From Gordonia aichiensis NBRC 108223 (GTDB taxonomy: Bacteria; Actinomycetota; Actinomycetes; Mycobacteriales; Mycobacteriaceae), in the NCBI RefSeq assembly GCF_000332975.1, contig NZ_BANR01000001.1, positions 186,001 to 250,000 on the forward strand: 64,000 nt of DNA. Direction: 5' to 3'. Of the stretch, positions 17,878 to 27,438 are shown piece by piece. The stretch's first letter is position 1. Each line of letters starts with the position of its first letter. The notes below the pieces were generated by a model. That model saw nothing but the letters and a program-made list of their open reading frames with translations. It did no database searches and was not told the DNA's origin. Position numbers and translations under genes: made by a program.

Positions 17878-18929
17878 CGATGAGATTCGTGCACGTCAGC
17901 AACCCTCAGCGCGTGGTGTTCGCGCCCGGGGATGCGGCCCGTGCGTTGTCCGACGAGATCGACGAACTCGGCGTCAGGCGGACGATGCTGATCGCTTCGC
18001 CCAGCGGTCCGGGGGACCGGCTTGCCCGGAGCCTGCCCGTCGCTCTGCGCCACAGTGAGATCACGATGCACGTACCCGTCGAACTCGCCGAGACCGCACG
18101 AAAGCGCGCCACGGTGGCCGACGTCGATGCGGTGGTGAGTGTCGGCGGCGGTTCGGCGACGGGACTGGCGAAAGCGGTGGCGTTGACCACTGGGTTGCCG
18201 ATCATCGCGGTTCCCACCACCTACGCCGGGTCGGAGGCCACCGATATGTGGGGGATGACGCAGGACGCCACGAAGAGCACCGGCGTCGATCCGCGGGTGC
18301 TGCCGCGCGCGGTGATCTACGACGCAACGCTGACAGCGTCGATGCCGTCGGACATGGCGATGGCTAGCGGGCTGAACGCACTGGCCCACGGCGTGGATTC
18401 CATGTGGGCACCGCGGTCGGATCCGATCGACCGGGCGTTGGCCGAGGAATCGATCCGCTCACTCGCGGGTGGACTGAGGGATATCGTCGACGACCCCGGC
18501 GCACTCTCCGGGCGCGAGCGCACCCTGTACGGCGCGTATCTGGCCGCGGTCGCGTTCGCATCGGCGGGTTCCGGCCTGCACCACAAGGTCTGTCACGTCG
18601 TGGGTGGCATGTTCAACCTGCCCCATGCGCAGACCCATGCCGTGGTGCTGCCACACGTCGTGGCGCTCAACGCACCCGCCGACGATGCCGCGGACACCCG
18701 CATCGCCAGAGCACTGGGTTCGTCCACAGCCAGTGACGGACTGGCCGACCTGTATCAACGGGTAGGTGCGCCGCGCTCCCTCGCCGAACTGGGTATGCCC
18801 GAAGCCGGAATCGAACGCGCAACCCACGCCATCCTTGACGTCATGCCCGTCGGGAATCCGGTCGAGCTGACCGAAGACAACCTCGCGGCGCTGCTTCGCC
18901 GTGCATGGAAAGGAACACCGATCACATGA
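17874..18929 (+). CDS. Maleylacetate reductase
   Basis: The 351-residue iron-type alcohol dehydrogenase family member fits maleylacetate reductase, which makes 3-oxoadipate with NAD(P)H. Family segments are [51 protein letters not shown] and the metal-site region [22 protein letters not shown]. Both ends overlap neighbours as ATGA. With the next gene it forms the lower hydroxyquinol pathway that feeds 3-oxoadipate to central metabolism. Confidence 0.93.
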   Translation: MTMRFVHVSNPQRVVFAPGDAARALSDEIDELGVRRTMLIASPSGPGDRLARSLPVALRHSEITMHVPVELAETARKRATVADVDAVVSVGGGSATGLAKAVALTTGLPIIAVPTTYAGSEATDMWGMTQDATKSTGVDPRVLPRAVIYDATLTASMPSDMAMASGLNALAHGVDSMWAPRSDPIDRALAEESIRSLAGGLRDIVDDPGALSGRERTLYGAYLAAVAFASAGSGLHHKVCHVVGGMFNLPHAQTHAVVLPHVVALNAPADDAADTRIARALGSSTASDGLADLYQRVGAPRSLAELGMPEAGIERATHAILDVMPVGNPVELTEDNLAALLRRAWKGTPIT

Positions 18930-19840
18930 GTACCACCGACTCCACCGTGGACCCTGCCGTCGAGACAGTCGACGAGCAGCAGCGCCGAGAAGCGCAACTC
19001 GTCGCCGACGTCGTGGCTTCGTTCGACGACTGCGCCGATCCGCGGCTGCGCGAACTGATGACCGGCATCGTCGAACACGTGCACGCGTTCATCCGGGAGA
19101 CCCGCCTCACCGAGGCCGAATGGAGCACCGCGATCGACTTTCTCACCCGTGCCGGGCACATCACCGACGATCGTCGCCAGGAGTTCATCCTGCTCTCCGA
19201 CGTGTTGGGCGCGTCGATGCAGACAATTGCCGTGAACAACGCCGCGTACGGCGACGCGACCGAGGCGACGGTGTTCGGGCCGTTCTTCGTCGATGACTCA
19301 CCGCAGATACCTCTTGGCGGCGACATCGCGGGCGGCGCGTCTGGTCAACCGTGCTGGGTTGAGGGGACCGTGCGCGATGACCTCGGGAACCCGCTCAGCG
19401 GCGCGCGGGTGGAGGTGTGGGAGGCCGACGAGGACGGCTTCTACGACGTGCAGTACGGCGACGATCGGGTTGCCGGTCGCGCGCATCTGTTTACCGACGC
19501 CGATGGTTCGTACCGGTTCTGGGGCGTGACACCCACGCCGTATCCGATCCCGGCCGACGGTCCGGTCGGTGAGATGCTCGCCGCGGTCGGGCGTTCCCCG
19601 ATGCGGGCATCTCACCTGCACTTCATGGTGTCGCACGAGGGATGTCGCACACTCGTGACGCACATCTTCGTCCGCGGCGATCGTCTGCTGGGCTCCGATT
19701 CGGTGTTCGGGGTGAAGGATTCCCTGGTGCACGATTTCGTCGAACAGCCCGCCGGATCGCCGACACCCGACGGCAGGGTGGTGACCGGTGGCTGGTCGCG
19801 CACTCGATTCGACATCGTGCTGGCGCCTGCCGGGGTGTGA
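18926..19840 (+). CDS. Hydroxyquinol 1,2-dioxygenase
   Basis: The 304-residue intradiol dioxygenase cleaves hydroxyquinol (1,2,4-trihydroxybenzene) to maleylacetate. It has the N-terminal helical dimerisation domain (residues 20-100) and then the beta-sandwich catalytic domain with [28 protein letters not shown] and the ligand-rich [16 protein letters not shown]...[10 protein letters not shown]. The two Tyr and two His iron ligands are in these segments. The ATG at 18926 overlaps the maleylacetate reductase stop; an ATG at 18905 is possible but less likely. It is the last gene of the aromatic operon. Confidence 0.93.
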   Translation: MSTTDSTVDPAVETVDEQQRREAQLVADVVASFDDCADPRLRELMTGIVEHVHAFIRETRLTEAEWSTAIDFLTRAGHITDDRRQEFILLSDVLGASMQTIAVNNAAYGDATEATVFGPFFVDDSPQIPLGGDIAGGASGQPCWVEGTVRDDLGNPLSGARVEVWEADEDGFYDVQYGDDRVAGRAHLFTDADGSYRFWGVTPTPYPIPADGPVGEMLAAVGRSPMRASHLHFMVSHEGCRTLVTHIFVRGDRLLGSDSVFGVKDSLVHDFVEQPAGSPTPDGRVVTGGWSRTRFDIVLAPAGV

Positions 19841-19891
19841 GCGCAGGGCAGGGCCACGTCGGTCCCGCACCGCCCGAAAAATCAGATCCGA

Positions 19892-19897
19892 TAGGGT
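19892..19897 (+). promoter_or_regulatory. Predicted -10 element for leaderless lysS
   Basis: TAGGGT ends 6 nt before the lysS GTG. No Shine-Dalgarno sequence precedes the GTG, so a leaderless mRNA is likely. Confidence 0.45.
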
Positions 19898-19903
19898 TCG
19901 GGT

Positions 19904-21442
19904 GTGAGTGACCACCCCTCGACCACGGAAAACGACGACCAGACGCCCGAGCAATTGCGTATCCGTCGGGAGAAGCGCGACCGCATCCTCGACGAGGGAC
20001 GCGAGGCCTACCCGGTGTCGATCGGGCGCACGCACAGTCTTGCCGAGATCCGCGCTGCTCACCCCGACCTCGAGGCGGGCACCGAGACCGGACACCAGGT
20101 CGGCGTCGCCGGTCGGGTGATCTTCCTGCGCAACAAGGGCAAGCTCTGCTTCGCCACGTTGCAGGAGGGCGACGGAACCCAGCTTCAGGCGATGATCAGT
20201 CTCAACGGTGTGGGTGAGGAGTCGCTTGCCCGGTGGAAGTCCGACGTCGACCTCGGCGACATCGTCTACGTGCACGGCGAGGTCATCAGCTCGCGCACCG
20301 GCGAGCTGTCGGTGATGGCGGACGAGTGGTCGATGGCGTCGAAGGCCTTGCGGCCGTTGCCGGTTGCGCACAAGGAGATGAACGAGGAGACGCGCGTCCG
20401 CCAGCGTTACGTCGACCTCATCATGCGTCCCGAGGCCCGCGAGATCGCGCGCACGCGCATCGCGGTGATCGCCGAGTTGCGCAAGGCGCTCGTGACGCGC
20501 GGGTTCCTCGAGGTCGAGACCCCGATGCTGCAGACACTGCACGGTGGCGCAGCTGCTCGCCCCTTCGTGACTCATTCCAACGCCTTCGACATCGACCTCT
20601 ATCTGCGAATCGCACCGGAACTGTTCCTCAAGCGTGCCGTGGTCGGTGGTATCGAGCGCGTCTTCGAGATCAACCGCAACTTCCGCAACGAGGGCGCCGA
20701 CTCGACGCACTCGCCTGAATTCGCGATGCTCGAGACCTACCAGGCCTACGGCACCTACGACGACGCAGCGACCATGACCCGCGAGATCGTCCAGGAGGTC
20801 GCGCTCGGCGCGCTCGGCACACTCACGCCGGAGATGCCCGACGGCACCACCTACGACCTCTCGGGCGAGTGGACCTCCCTGCAGATGTACCCATCGTTGT
20901 CGGAGGCGCTCGGTCAGGAGATCGTGCCCGACGGCGGGCCGGAGCATCCCGGCACAACCGTCGACGAACTGCTGGCGATCGCCAACCGCGTCGGCCTCGA
21001 GGTGCCGAAGGACAAGGGGTACGGCCACGGCAAGCTCGTCGAGGAACTGTGGGAGCACATGGTCGGCGAGAAGCTCTCGCAGCCGGTGTTCGTTCGCGAC
21101 TTCCCCGTCGAGACGTCGCCGCTCGTGCGCGCTCATCGCAGCGTGCCGGGCGTTGTCGAGAAGTGGGACCTCTACGTTCGCGGATTCGAGCTGGCCACCG
21201 GCTACTCGGAGCTCGTCGACCCGGTCATCCAGCGCGAACGGTTCGTCGACCAGGCGCGTCTGGCGGCCGCAGGTGACGACGAGGCCATGCGGCTCGACGA
21301 GGAGTTCCTCGCCGCGATGGAGTACGGCATGCCTCCGACCGCGGGAACCGGCATGGGCATCGACCGACTGCTGATGGCGCTGACGGGCCTGGGCATCCGC
21401 GAGACGATTCTGTTCCCGCTGGTCAAGCCGCTGCGCGACTGA
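19904..21442 (+). CDS. lysS: Lysyl-tRNA synthetase (class II)
   Basis: The 512-residue enzyme charges tRNA-Lys. It has the N-terminal OB-fold anticodon-binding domain ([19 protein letters not shown], about residues 65-150). The class II core follows: motif 1 near [13 protein letters not shown], motif 2 around [20 protein letters not shown], and motif 3 [15 protein letters not shown] near the end. The length is typical. The GTG start is supported by the leaderless promoter. In mycobacteria lysS follows coaX almost directly; here the aromatic island separates them. Confidence 0.97.
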   Translation: MSDHPSTTENDDQTPEQLRIRREKRDRILDEGREAYPVSIGRTHSLAEIRAAHPDLEAGTETGHQVGVAGRVIFLRNKGKLCFATLQEGDGTQLQAMISLNGVGEESLARWKSDVDLGDIVYVHGEVISSRTGELSVMADEWSMASKALRPLPVAHKEMNEETRVRQRYVDLIMRPEAREIARTRIAVIAELRKALVTRGFLEVETPMLQTLHGGAAARPFVTHSNAFDIDLYLRIAPELFLKRAVVGGIERVFEINRNFRNEGADSTHSPEFAMLETYQAYGTYDDAATMTREIVQEVALGALGTLTPEMPDGTTYDLSGEWTSLQMYPSLSEALGQEIVPDGGPEHPGTTVDELLAIANRVGLEVPKDKGYGHGKLVEELWEHMVGEKLSQPVFVRDFPVETSPLVRAHRSVPGVVEKWDLYVRGFELATGYSELVDPVIQRERFVDQARLAAAGDDEAMRLDEEFLAAMEYGMPPTAGTGMGIDRLLMALTGLGIRETILFPLVKPLRD

Positions 21443-21489
21443 CACCGGTTATAGGCGTCGCTGTGCGCCCGAATCCGAGAGCGCGGCTG

Positions 21490-23034
21490 TCAATCGGCCT
21501 CGGTGTCGAGTCCGCTCGCTGCGACCACGGCGTCGAGTCCGCTCGCTGCGACCACGGCGTCGACACCGCCCGCGGCATCGACGCGGCGCCAGCGGCGGCC
21601 GGGCAGTTCGAGAGTCTCGGTCTGTCGGCGCGCAACCGCGGCGTCGGCGTCCGACGCGTCGGGTCCGCGGTGTTCGATCCGTGAGATGCGCTCTGTCTCA
21701 GACAGTTCCAGCCATACTCCGCTGAAGTCGACGCCTGCGTCCTCTGCGAGGTCGGAGATCGTGGTGGATTGATCGGTCTGACCGAACACGGCGTCGGCGA
21801 TCACGCTCATCCCGGCGGTGAGATCGGCGGCAGTGAGACGGAACAATTCGGCGTAGACCGCGGCGCGGGCGGAGTCGCTGTACGCCGATCGCGGGAGTTC
21901 GTCGTCCATGCTCACTCCGGAGAGCCGTTTGCGGAGCACGTCGGTCCGCAGGATGCGCGCGCCGGGTGCGGGATCGATGCTGCCGCCGATCGCTCGCGCG
22001 ATCGTCGACTTCCCGGTTCCGGAGCCACCTCCGATCGCGATGAGTCGGGGCGTGTGGGAATCTGTGAATCCCCGTGCGAGAGAAAAGTACTCGCGCGATT
22101 GCACGACGTCTCCCTCGGCGGCCGCGACGTGTGCACGAACCGTCGCGCGCACCGCGAGCATCACCGGCAAGAGGCAGAACGCGCGCTCGTCGTCGGTTCG
22201 ACCGTCGACGTCCGCGTGGTCGAAGTATGTGTTGACGACGACGTTGGCCTCGTGGCGCAGCCCGCGCGCCCAGAGGTCCATCGCGAGAAATGCAAGGTCG
22301 TACAGGACATCGGTGGTGGCCATCTCGGCGTCGAATTCCAAGCAGTCGAACGGGGTCGGTTCGCCGTCGATGATCGCAACGTTCGCGAGGTGCAGGTCGC
22401 CGTGGCAGCGGCGTACTCGACCGGCACGCGCCCGTTCATCGAGCAGTTCGCGGTGCTCGGTGACCAATGCCGTGATGCGGTCGGTGAGTTCGATTGCCGC
22501 AGCGGGGTCGATGATCTGCGGGAACACCGTCATGCTCGCGAGATTTCCGTCAACGACCTCCTGTAGCCGTTGCGCCCCAAGCGGATCCGCACTGACCTTC
22601 GACGTGCGATGGAGCGCGACGATCCGCACCGCGAGCCGCTGCAGCAACTCGTCACTGAGACCCCCTGGATGCGCGTGCGTGATGAGCAACGCATCGTCGT
22701 CGAATCGTTTCATCTCGAGCACGTGGTCAACGACCTCGCCGGAACCGTCGAGGGAGAGCGCACCGTTCGCGCTCCGGCGGATGGTGTGCACCGCCGCGTA
22801 GAGATCAGGTGCGAAGCGGCGGTTGAGCCGGAGCTCGTCGTCGAGCGCGTCTCGACGACGTCGTGGGGTGCTGAAGTCGAAGTAGCGCAGCCGAACCGGC
22901 CGTTTGAACTTCCATGCGCGGTCGCCGTTGAGAATGATCACGGCACCATGCGTGACAATTCTCCGCGTGGGAGTGGCCGGGTCGAGGACGCCGACCCCGG
23001 CGAGCAGTTCCTCGGTCGGGTCCGTGTCGGTCAC
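21490..23034 (-). CDS. Fused aminoglycoside phosphotransferase-like / AAA ATPase protein
   Basis: The 514-residue protein joins an N-terminal kinase-like domain of the APH/HipA-type fold, with RRCHGDLHLANVAIIDGEPT as catalytic loop and DCLEFD as metal site (about residues 210-240), to a C-terminal P-loop domain (IAIGGGSGTGKSTIARAIGG, about residue 335). The family is widespread in bacteria and has no established substrate. The final 27 residues come from a 27-bp tandem duplication. Its ATG overlaps the stop of the upstream AraC gene on the same strand (ATGA), so they form an operon. It converges with lysS. Confidence 0.82.
   Translation of the reverse strand: MTDTDPTEELLAGVGVLDPATPTRRIVTHGAVIILNGDRAWKFKRPVRLRYFDFSTPRRRRDALDDELRLNRRFAPDLYAAVHTIRRSANGALSLDGSGEVVDHVLEMKRFDDDALLITHAHPGGLSDELLQRLAVRIVALHRTSKVSADPLGAQRLQEVVDGNLASMTVFPQIIDPAAAIELTDRITALVTEHRELLDERARAGRVRRCHGDLHLANVAIIDGEPTPFDCLEFDAEMATTDVLYDLAFLAMDLWARGLRHEANVVVNTYFDHADVDGRTDDERAFCLLPVMLAVRATVRAHVAAAEGDVVQSREYFSLARGFTDSHTPRLIAIGGGSGTGKSTIARAIGGSIDPAPGARILRTDVLRKRLSGVSMDDELPRSAYSDSARAAVYAELFRLTAADLTAGMSVIADAVFGQTDQSTTISDLAEDAGVDFSGVWLELSETERISRIEHRGPDASDADAAVARRQTETLELPGRRWRRVDAAGGVDAVVAASGLDAVVAASGLDTEAD
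21505..21558 (-). repeat. 27-bp in-frame tandem duplication
   Basis: Two identical 27-bp copies lie in the 3' end of the kinase/ATPase gene and encode AVVAASGLD twice. The unit is nine codons, so the duplication keeps the frame. Confidence 0.9.
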
Positions 23035-23858
23035 GAGTCCACAGCCTTCTCGACGCTGCGTCGGTACTCGCCGGGAGGCAGTCCGAGCGTGTGGCGAAAG
23101 TCGGCCGAGAAGTGCGCCTGGTCGGTGTACGCGAGATCGGCGGCGACCTCGGCGATGGTGATCTCGGGTTCGGCACGCAGACGCTCAGCGGCCTCCTGCA
23201 ATCGGTATCGCCGGATCACCGCGAGCGGCGAGAGTCCGATGTACCTGTCGGCCAGACGCTGGACGCTGCGCACGGACATCGACAACCGGCGGGCGAGGTC
23301 GTCGACGCGAATGATGCTGCGGTCGGCCGCTATCAGGTCCACCATCTCATTGGCGAGTAGCGCCGAATCCGGCGCTCTCGTCGTCCGCTCGCGCAGCCAC
23401 GACGAGAAGCGAGACGCGGCTTCGGCGATGGCTGGCGACTCGACACTCATTGCGGCAGAGATGGATTCGAACAGTTCGGTGGCGTGGTACTGGCGGGCGT
23501 CGTCGCGCAGCTCCCGCGGGGATATGTCGAGCGCCGCAGCGCCTGCCGGCCGCAGCAGCGCACCCACTGCCCACCCCGTTCCCGTCAGATCCCGATGCGA
23601 GCATCGCATCGTCGGGCCGACGATCGTGACACCATCGGGTTCGACGACGAGGTTGCATGCGGGAAACGGCAGGATGTTCTGCCGCGAGGTCCTGCCCGGC
23701 GCGAGATTCCACTGCGGTATCCAGAACCAGGCGACAATCGGTGCGAGATCGTCCGGCGCGGCGATGCGATCGAAGGTGGGGAGGCGGGCGGGGTAGAGCA
23801 CCCCGCGCGTGTCGGGGCCGCCGGTGTGGTGCTCTCCGCGGGCGGGCATGGACTCCAC
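23031..23858 (-). CDS. AraC-family transcriptional regulator
   Basis: The 275-residue protein has an N-terminal domain of the DUF6597 type (VAWFWIPQWNLAPG, ILPFPACNLVVEPDGVTIVG). The C-terminal AraC helix-turn-helix pair follows, including LARRLSMSVRSVQRLADRYIG and VAADLAYTDQAHFSADFRHTLG. A TATCGT hexamer 7 nt upstream of the ATG predicts a leaderless mRNA. It is divergent from a VOC protein gene 57 bp away and may control it; this is inference from arrangement. Confidence 0.85.
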   Translation of the reverse strand: MESMPARGEHHTGGPDTRGVLYPARLPTFDRIAAPDDLAPIVAWFWIPQWNLAPGRTSRQNILPFPACNLVVEPDGVTIVGPTMRCSHRDLTGTGWAVGALLRPAGAAALDISPRELRDDARQYHATELFESISAAMSVESPAIAEAASRFSSWLRERTTRAPDSALLANEMVDLIAADRSIIRVDDLARRLSMSVRSVQRLADRYIGLSPLAVIRRYRLQEAAERLRAEPEITIAEVAADLAYTDQAHFSADFRHTLGLPPGEYRRSVEKAVDS

Positions 23859-23915
23859 GATAGTCGTCGCAAATCTACAAGCCTTGTGGCGCGCGCCATC
23901 CCTACCGTGACGAGC

Positions 23916-24458
23916 ATGACATCACACGAGAACACCACCGGACAAGAGGACACCGCCGGCTCCACTGTGCACGGCGCCACCGGCGCGCACACCACCGACG
24001 GCATTCCGCACGGGCTCACGAGCCTGACCCCGTTCCTCGTCGTACCGCGCGCTCAGCAGGCAATCGACTTCTACGCAGGCGTGTTCGGTGCACGTGTCGT
24101 CGACGTAACCGAATTCGACGGTGTGGTCGCACATGCCGACCTCGACTTCGGTACGGGCCACCTGCAACTCGGTGAACCCAACGAAGCGTACGGGCTGATA
24201 CCGGCACCCGACGGTCCCGCGGCCTGCTATTCGCTGGGGTTCTACTGTGCCGATGCCGACGACGTGGTCGCCAGGGCAGAGGCCGCCGGCGCGACGATTC
24301 GCGAACCGCTCGCGACGTTCGTCTCGGGCGATAGGTTCGCGTCGATCCTCGACCCCTTCGGCGTGCGATGGTCGGTGATGACACGCGTCGAGGATCTCTC
24401 CGAGGAGGAAAGCGCCCGCCGCGTCGCGGAATGGGCTGCCGCGCAAGCGACGCCATGA
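23916..24458 (+). CDS. VOC superfamily (glyoxalase/PhnB-like) protein
   Basis: The 180-residue protein has a glyoxalase/bleomycin-resistance fold after a 35-residue flexible N-terminus: LTPFLVVPRAQQAIDFYAGVFGA, HADLDFGTGHLQLGE and DRFASILDPFGVRWSVMTRVED. It resembles the PhnB-like group; the ligand is unknown. TACCGT 7 nt before the ATG suggests a leaderless start. It is divergent from the AraC gene and convergent with fadD3. Confidence 0.82.
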   Translation: MTSHENTTGQEDTAGSTVHGATGAHTTDGIPHGLTSLTPFLVVPRAQQAIDFYAGVFGARVVDVTEFDGVVAHADLDFGTGHLQLGEPNEAYGLIPAPDGPAACYSLGFYCADADDVVARAEAAGATIREPLATFVSGDRFASILDPFGVRWSVMTRVEDLSEEESARRVAEWAAAQATP

Positions 24459-24489
24459 TCCGGGGACACGTCTCGGTCCCGACCCCGTG

Positions 24490-26100
24490 TCAGTGCAGTT
24501 CGCGTTTGAGGATCTTGCCAGACGCGTTGCGTGGGAATCCGTCGACGAACACCACCGAGCGCGGCACTTTGAAGTTGGCCAAATGTGTGCGGGCGTAGGT
24601 GAGTACGTCGTCCTCGGTGAGCGTGGCGCCCTCGCGAAGGGCTACGAATGCACGGCCGACCTCTCCGAGTCTGTCGTCGTGCACCCCGATGACAGCGGTT
24701 TCGGTCACCCCTTCGAGGCGGGCGAGCGTCTGCTCGACCTCGGCGGGGTAGACGTTGAAGCCGCCGCAGATGTACATGTCCTTGAGTCGGTCGGTGATCC
24801 GGAGATTCCCGCGTTCGTCGATGACCCCGACGTCACCGGTGTGCAGCCAGCCGTCGGCGTCTATGGTCGCGGTGGTTGCTGCTGGATCGTCGAGGTATCC
24901 ACCCATGACCATCGCTCCGCGGGCGAGTACCTCGCCCTGATCTGATAGCGCGATCTCCATGCCGTCGAACGCGCGCCCGCACGTCGTGGCCACGGTGACG
25001 TCATCGTCGTCGGGAGTGCATGTGGAGATGAACCCGCTTGACTCGGTCTGCCCGTATGCGGTGATCACCGTGTCGACGCCGAGGTCGCGTTGAATGCGTT
25101 CGACCAGTACCACCGGCACGATGGCGGCACCGGTCACCACCAGCCGCAGTGAAGACAGGTCGTGATCGGCGCGGGCAGGGTCGTCGAGGATGGTCTGGAA
25201 GATCGTCGGCGCTCCGGGGAACACGGTCGCGCGTTCGGATTCGATGAGCCGCATGGCGTCGGCGGGGGAGTAGATAGCAAGCGGAATCATGGTCGCGCCG
25301 AACAGGATCGACGGCAGGATGCCCGCCTTGTACCCGAACGTGTGGAAGTACGGATTGACCATCAGGTAGCGATCGGTTGGGCTCAGGCGCCCGTTGGCTC
25401 CCCATGCGCGCGAACCTGCGATGGTCTGCTGATGCTCTGCCAGAACGCCTTTCGACTTCCCGGTGGTTCCCGACGTGAACAGGATGTCGGAGATGTCTTC
25501 TGGTGCAACAACTGCTGCTCGACGATCCGCCTCCGCGCCGCTCTGCGCACTGCTACGCGCCAGGAAAGATGGCCAGTCGACGGCTCCCTCGGGTGCATTC
25601 GTCGACTCCCCGAGAGGCACGCGGACGACGAGTTCCGGCAGCGATCGACGATGCCCGGCGAGCAGATCGTCGGCATGGTCGACTCCGAGGAAATCTCCTG
25701 ACACGACGACTGCCGCGACCTTCGACCTCTCGATCACGTCGACCGCCTCGGTGGTCGTGTACCGGGTGTTGAGGGGCACAAGCACCCCGCCCGCGTACTG
25801 GATACCGAGCGCCGCGATGGGCCAGTGGTAGCTGTTGGGCGACCAGATCGCCGCGCGGTCGCCTGGCGCGAATCCCGATGCGACGAGCGCCGCGGCGAAG
25901 TCGCGTACCCGTTCCAGCAGTTCAGCGTAGGTCAGCTCGACCGTCTCGCCCCACTGGGTGTCGACGATCGCCCGCTGCGTCGGCCACGTTCGCGCCGCGT
26001 ACGCCAGCGCCGCCGGTGTCGTCTGTGCGCTCTCTGCCGTCGACTGGGCGCCTTCGACCGTCGACTGGGCGCTGCCACCGTTCGTCACTGTCGCCTCCAT
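24490..26100 (-). CDS. fadD3: HIP-CoA ligase FadD3
   Basis: This 536-residue acyl-adenylate ligase is the FadD3 homologue, which activates the steroid metabolite HIP (3aα-H-4α(3'-propanoate)-7aβ-methylhexahydro-1,5-indanedione) to its CoA ester and so starts ring C/D degradation. Motifs are the P-loop ILFTSGTTGKSKGVLAEH, YGQTESSG, GWLHTGDVGVIDERGNLRITDR and the C-terminal NASGKILKREL with the catalytic Lys. The family assignment relies on overall similarity to Rv3561 and on divergence from fadE30 across a KstR2-like operator. The N-terminus has a degenerate QST/SAQ repeat. TAGGTT 6 nt before the ATG indicates a leaderless mRNA. Confidence 0.92.
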   Translation of the reverse strand: MEATVTNGGSAQSTVEGAQSTAESAQTTPAALAYAARTWPTQRAIVDTQWGETVELTYAELLERVRDFAAALVASGFAPGDRAAIWSPNSYHWPIAALGIQYAGGVLVPLNTRYTTTEAVDVIERSKVAAVVVSGDFLGVDHADDLLAGHRRSLPELVVRVPLGESTNAPEGAVDWPSFLARSSAQSGAEADRRAAVVAPEDISDILFTSGTTGKSKGVLAEHQQTIAGSRAWGANGRLSPTDRYLMVNPYFHTFGYKAGILPSILFGATMIPLAIYSPADAMRLIESERATVFPGAPTIFQTILDDPARADHDLSSLRLVVTGAAIVPVVLVERIQRDLGVDTVITAYGQTESSGFISTCTPDDDDVTVATTCGRAFDGMEIALSDQGEVLARGAMVMGGYLDDPAATTATIDADGWLHTGDVGVIDERGNLRITDRLKDMYICGGFNVYPAEVEQTLARLEGVTETAVIGVHDDRLGEVGRAFVALREGATLTEDDVLTYARTHLANFKVPRSVVFVDGFPRNASGKILKRELH

Positions 26101-26106
26101 GTCTCA

Positions 26107-26112
26107 AACCTA
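26107..26112 (-). promoter_or_regulatory. Predicted -10 element of leaderless fadD3
   Basis: On the minus strand TAGGTT is followed by 6 nt and then the fadD3 ATG. It abuts the KstR2-like operator. Confidence 0.5.
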
Positions 26113-26125
26113 GCAAATGCTTGGT
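26112..26125 (+). promoter_or_regulatory. KstR2-like operator between fadD3 and fadE30
   Basis: AGCAAATGCTTGGT matches the recalled KstR2 consensus AnCAAGnnCTTGnT at nine of ten fixed positions. It lies exactly between the two predicted -10 elements in the 42-bp gap, so one bound dimer would block both promoters. Confidence 0.75.
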
Positions 26126-26129
26126 AGGT

Positions 26130-26135
26130 TATGCT
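26130..26135 (+). promoter_or_regulatory. Predicted -10 element of leaderless fadE30
   Basis: TATGCT lies 7 nt before ATG 26143. An upstream in-frame ATG at 26131 falls inside this hexamer and would not be on the mRNA, which decides the start. Confidence 0.5.
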
Positions 26136-26142
26136 AGCGACC

Positions 26143-27438
26143 ATGACGTCGATCAACCTTGCCGATCGGGCCGTTGACCTGGGTGAATGGGCTCGACGCA
26201 CCCCGGACGCCACGTCTGAGTTCACCCGGGCTGTTCGCGAGTGGCTCGCGCAGAATCTTGTCGACGAGTTTGCGCTCCTCATGGGCAAGGGCGGTCCCGG
26301 GAGCGAGCACGAGTTCTTCGCCGAGCGCCTGGCGTGGGACCGGCACCTCGCGGCGTCGGGATGGACATGCCTCGGGTGGCCCACGAGGTACGGGGGCCGG
26401 GGCGCGACACTCGAGCAACGGATCATCTTTCATCAGGAGTATGCGCGTGCGAATGCGCCTGCGCGGGTGAATCACCTCGGAGAGGAACTTCTCGGGCCGA
26501 CGCTGATCGAGTTCGGCACCGAGGAACAGAAGCAGCGGTTCCTCCCCGGCATCGTCGACGTCACCGAACTGTGGGCGCAGGGATACTCCGAGCCGGGCGC
26601 GGGGTCTGATCTCGCAGGCGTGTCCACGACTGCGCGACTCGACGACGATGGCAACCGTTGGCATATCAACGGACAGAAGATCTGGACCTCGCTCGCCCAT
26701 GTCGCACAGTGGGTGTTCGTCGTAGCGCGCAGCGAGCCGGGCTCGTCGCGGCACAAGGGTCTGAGCTTTCTCCTCGTGCCGCTCGATCAGTCGGGCGTCA
26801 CGGTTCGTCCTATCCAACAGTTGACTGGGACGTCGGAGTTCAACGAGGTCTTCTTCGATGACGCGACCACCGAGGCCGACTTGATCGTCGGCGCGCCGGG
26901 CGAGGGGTGGGCTGTCGCCATGGGACTGCTGCAGTTCGAGCGCGGCGTCTCGACACTCGGTCAGCAGGTGGGATTTGCCCGCGAACTCGACGCGCTGACC
27001 GAGATGGCAAGGGCCAACGGCACGCTCGGCGATCCCGAGATCGCCACACGTCTCGTCCGAGCACGAATCCGACTACGGGCGATGAGGGCCAACGCGCAGC
27101 GGACGCTCGACGGGGACGCGGCCTCGTCCGGAGGCACGTGGGGTGCGGCCGCGGCCGCAGGCGTCGCGTCGGTCGCAAAACTGTTGTGGGCCAATTGGCA
27201 TCGCGACCTTGGTGAGCTGGCAATGGCCGTGGCGGGCCCCGCGTCGCTGATCGGGCCAACGGAAACGGTCGAGGGGCGCCGAAACGAGATCGCCGATCCG
27301 GAGCATGTCGAACTCGACGAGTGGCAGCGGTTGTTCCTGTTCACCCGCGCCGACACCATCTACGGCGGCTCGAACGAAGTGCAGCGCAACATCATCGCCG
27401 AGCGTGTTCTCGGCCTTCCCCGCGAGGCACGAGCATGA
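26143..27438 (+). CDS. fadE30: Acyl-CoA dehydrogenase FadE30
   Basis: The 431-residue flavoprotein matches Rv3560c, which dehydrogenates the propionyl side chain of HIP-CoA after FadD3. Conserved segments are GYSEPGAGSDLAGVSTTARL, WHINGQKIWTSLAHVAQW, ERGVSTLGQQVGFARELD and the C-terminal LFTRADTIYGGSNEVQRNIIAERVLGLPREA. The start at 26143 is chosen from promoter geometry. The last codons and TGA lie in the first copy of a 27-bp tandem repeat, and the stop overlaps an ATG (ATGA at 27435-27438). Confidence 0.93.
   Translation: MTSINLADRAVDLGEWARRTPDATSEFTRAVREWLAQNLVDEFALLMGKGGPGSEHEFFAERLAWDRHLAASGWTCLGWPTRYGGRGATLEQRIIFHQEYARANAPARVNHLGEELLGPTLIEFGTEEQKQRFLPGIVDVTELWAQGYSEPGAGSDLAGVSTTARLDDDGNRWHINGQKIWTSLAHVAQWVFVVARSEPGSSRHKGLSFLLVPLDQSGVTVRPIQQLTGTSEFNEVFFDDATTEADLIVGAPGEGWAVAMGLLQFERGVSTLGQQVGFARELDALTEMARANGTLGDPEIATRLVRARIRLRAMRANAQRTLDGDAASSGGTWGAAAAAGVASVAKLLWANWHRDLGELAMAVAGPASLIGPTETVEGRRNEIADPEHVELDEWQRLFLFTRADTIYGGSNEVQRNIIAERVLGLPREARA

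Noticed and set aside
19298-21445. 715-codon open frame on the minus strand opposite hydroxyquinol dioxygenase and lysS
   Set aside because: It is the antisense shadow of two unmistakable genes; the translation is low in complexity and matches no family. Long antisense frames are common at this GC content.
26131-26142. Upstream ATG 26131 as the fadE30 start
   Set aside because: The codon lies within the predicted -10 hexamer TATGCT; homologues start near ATG 26143.
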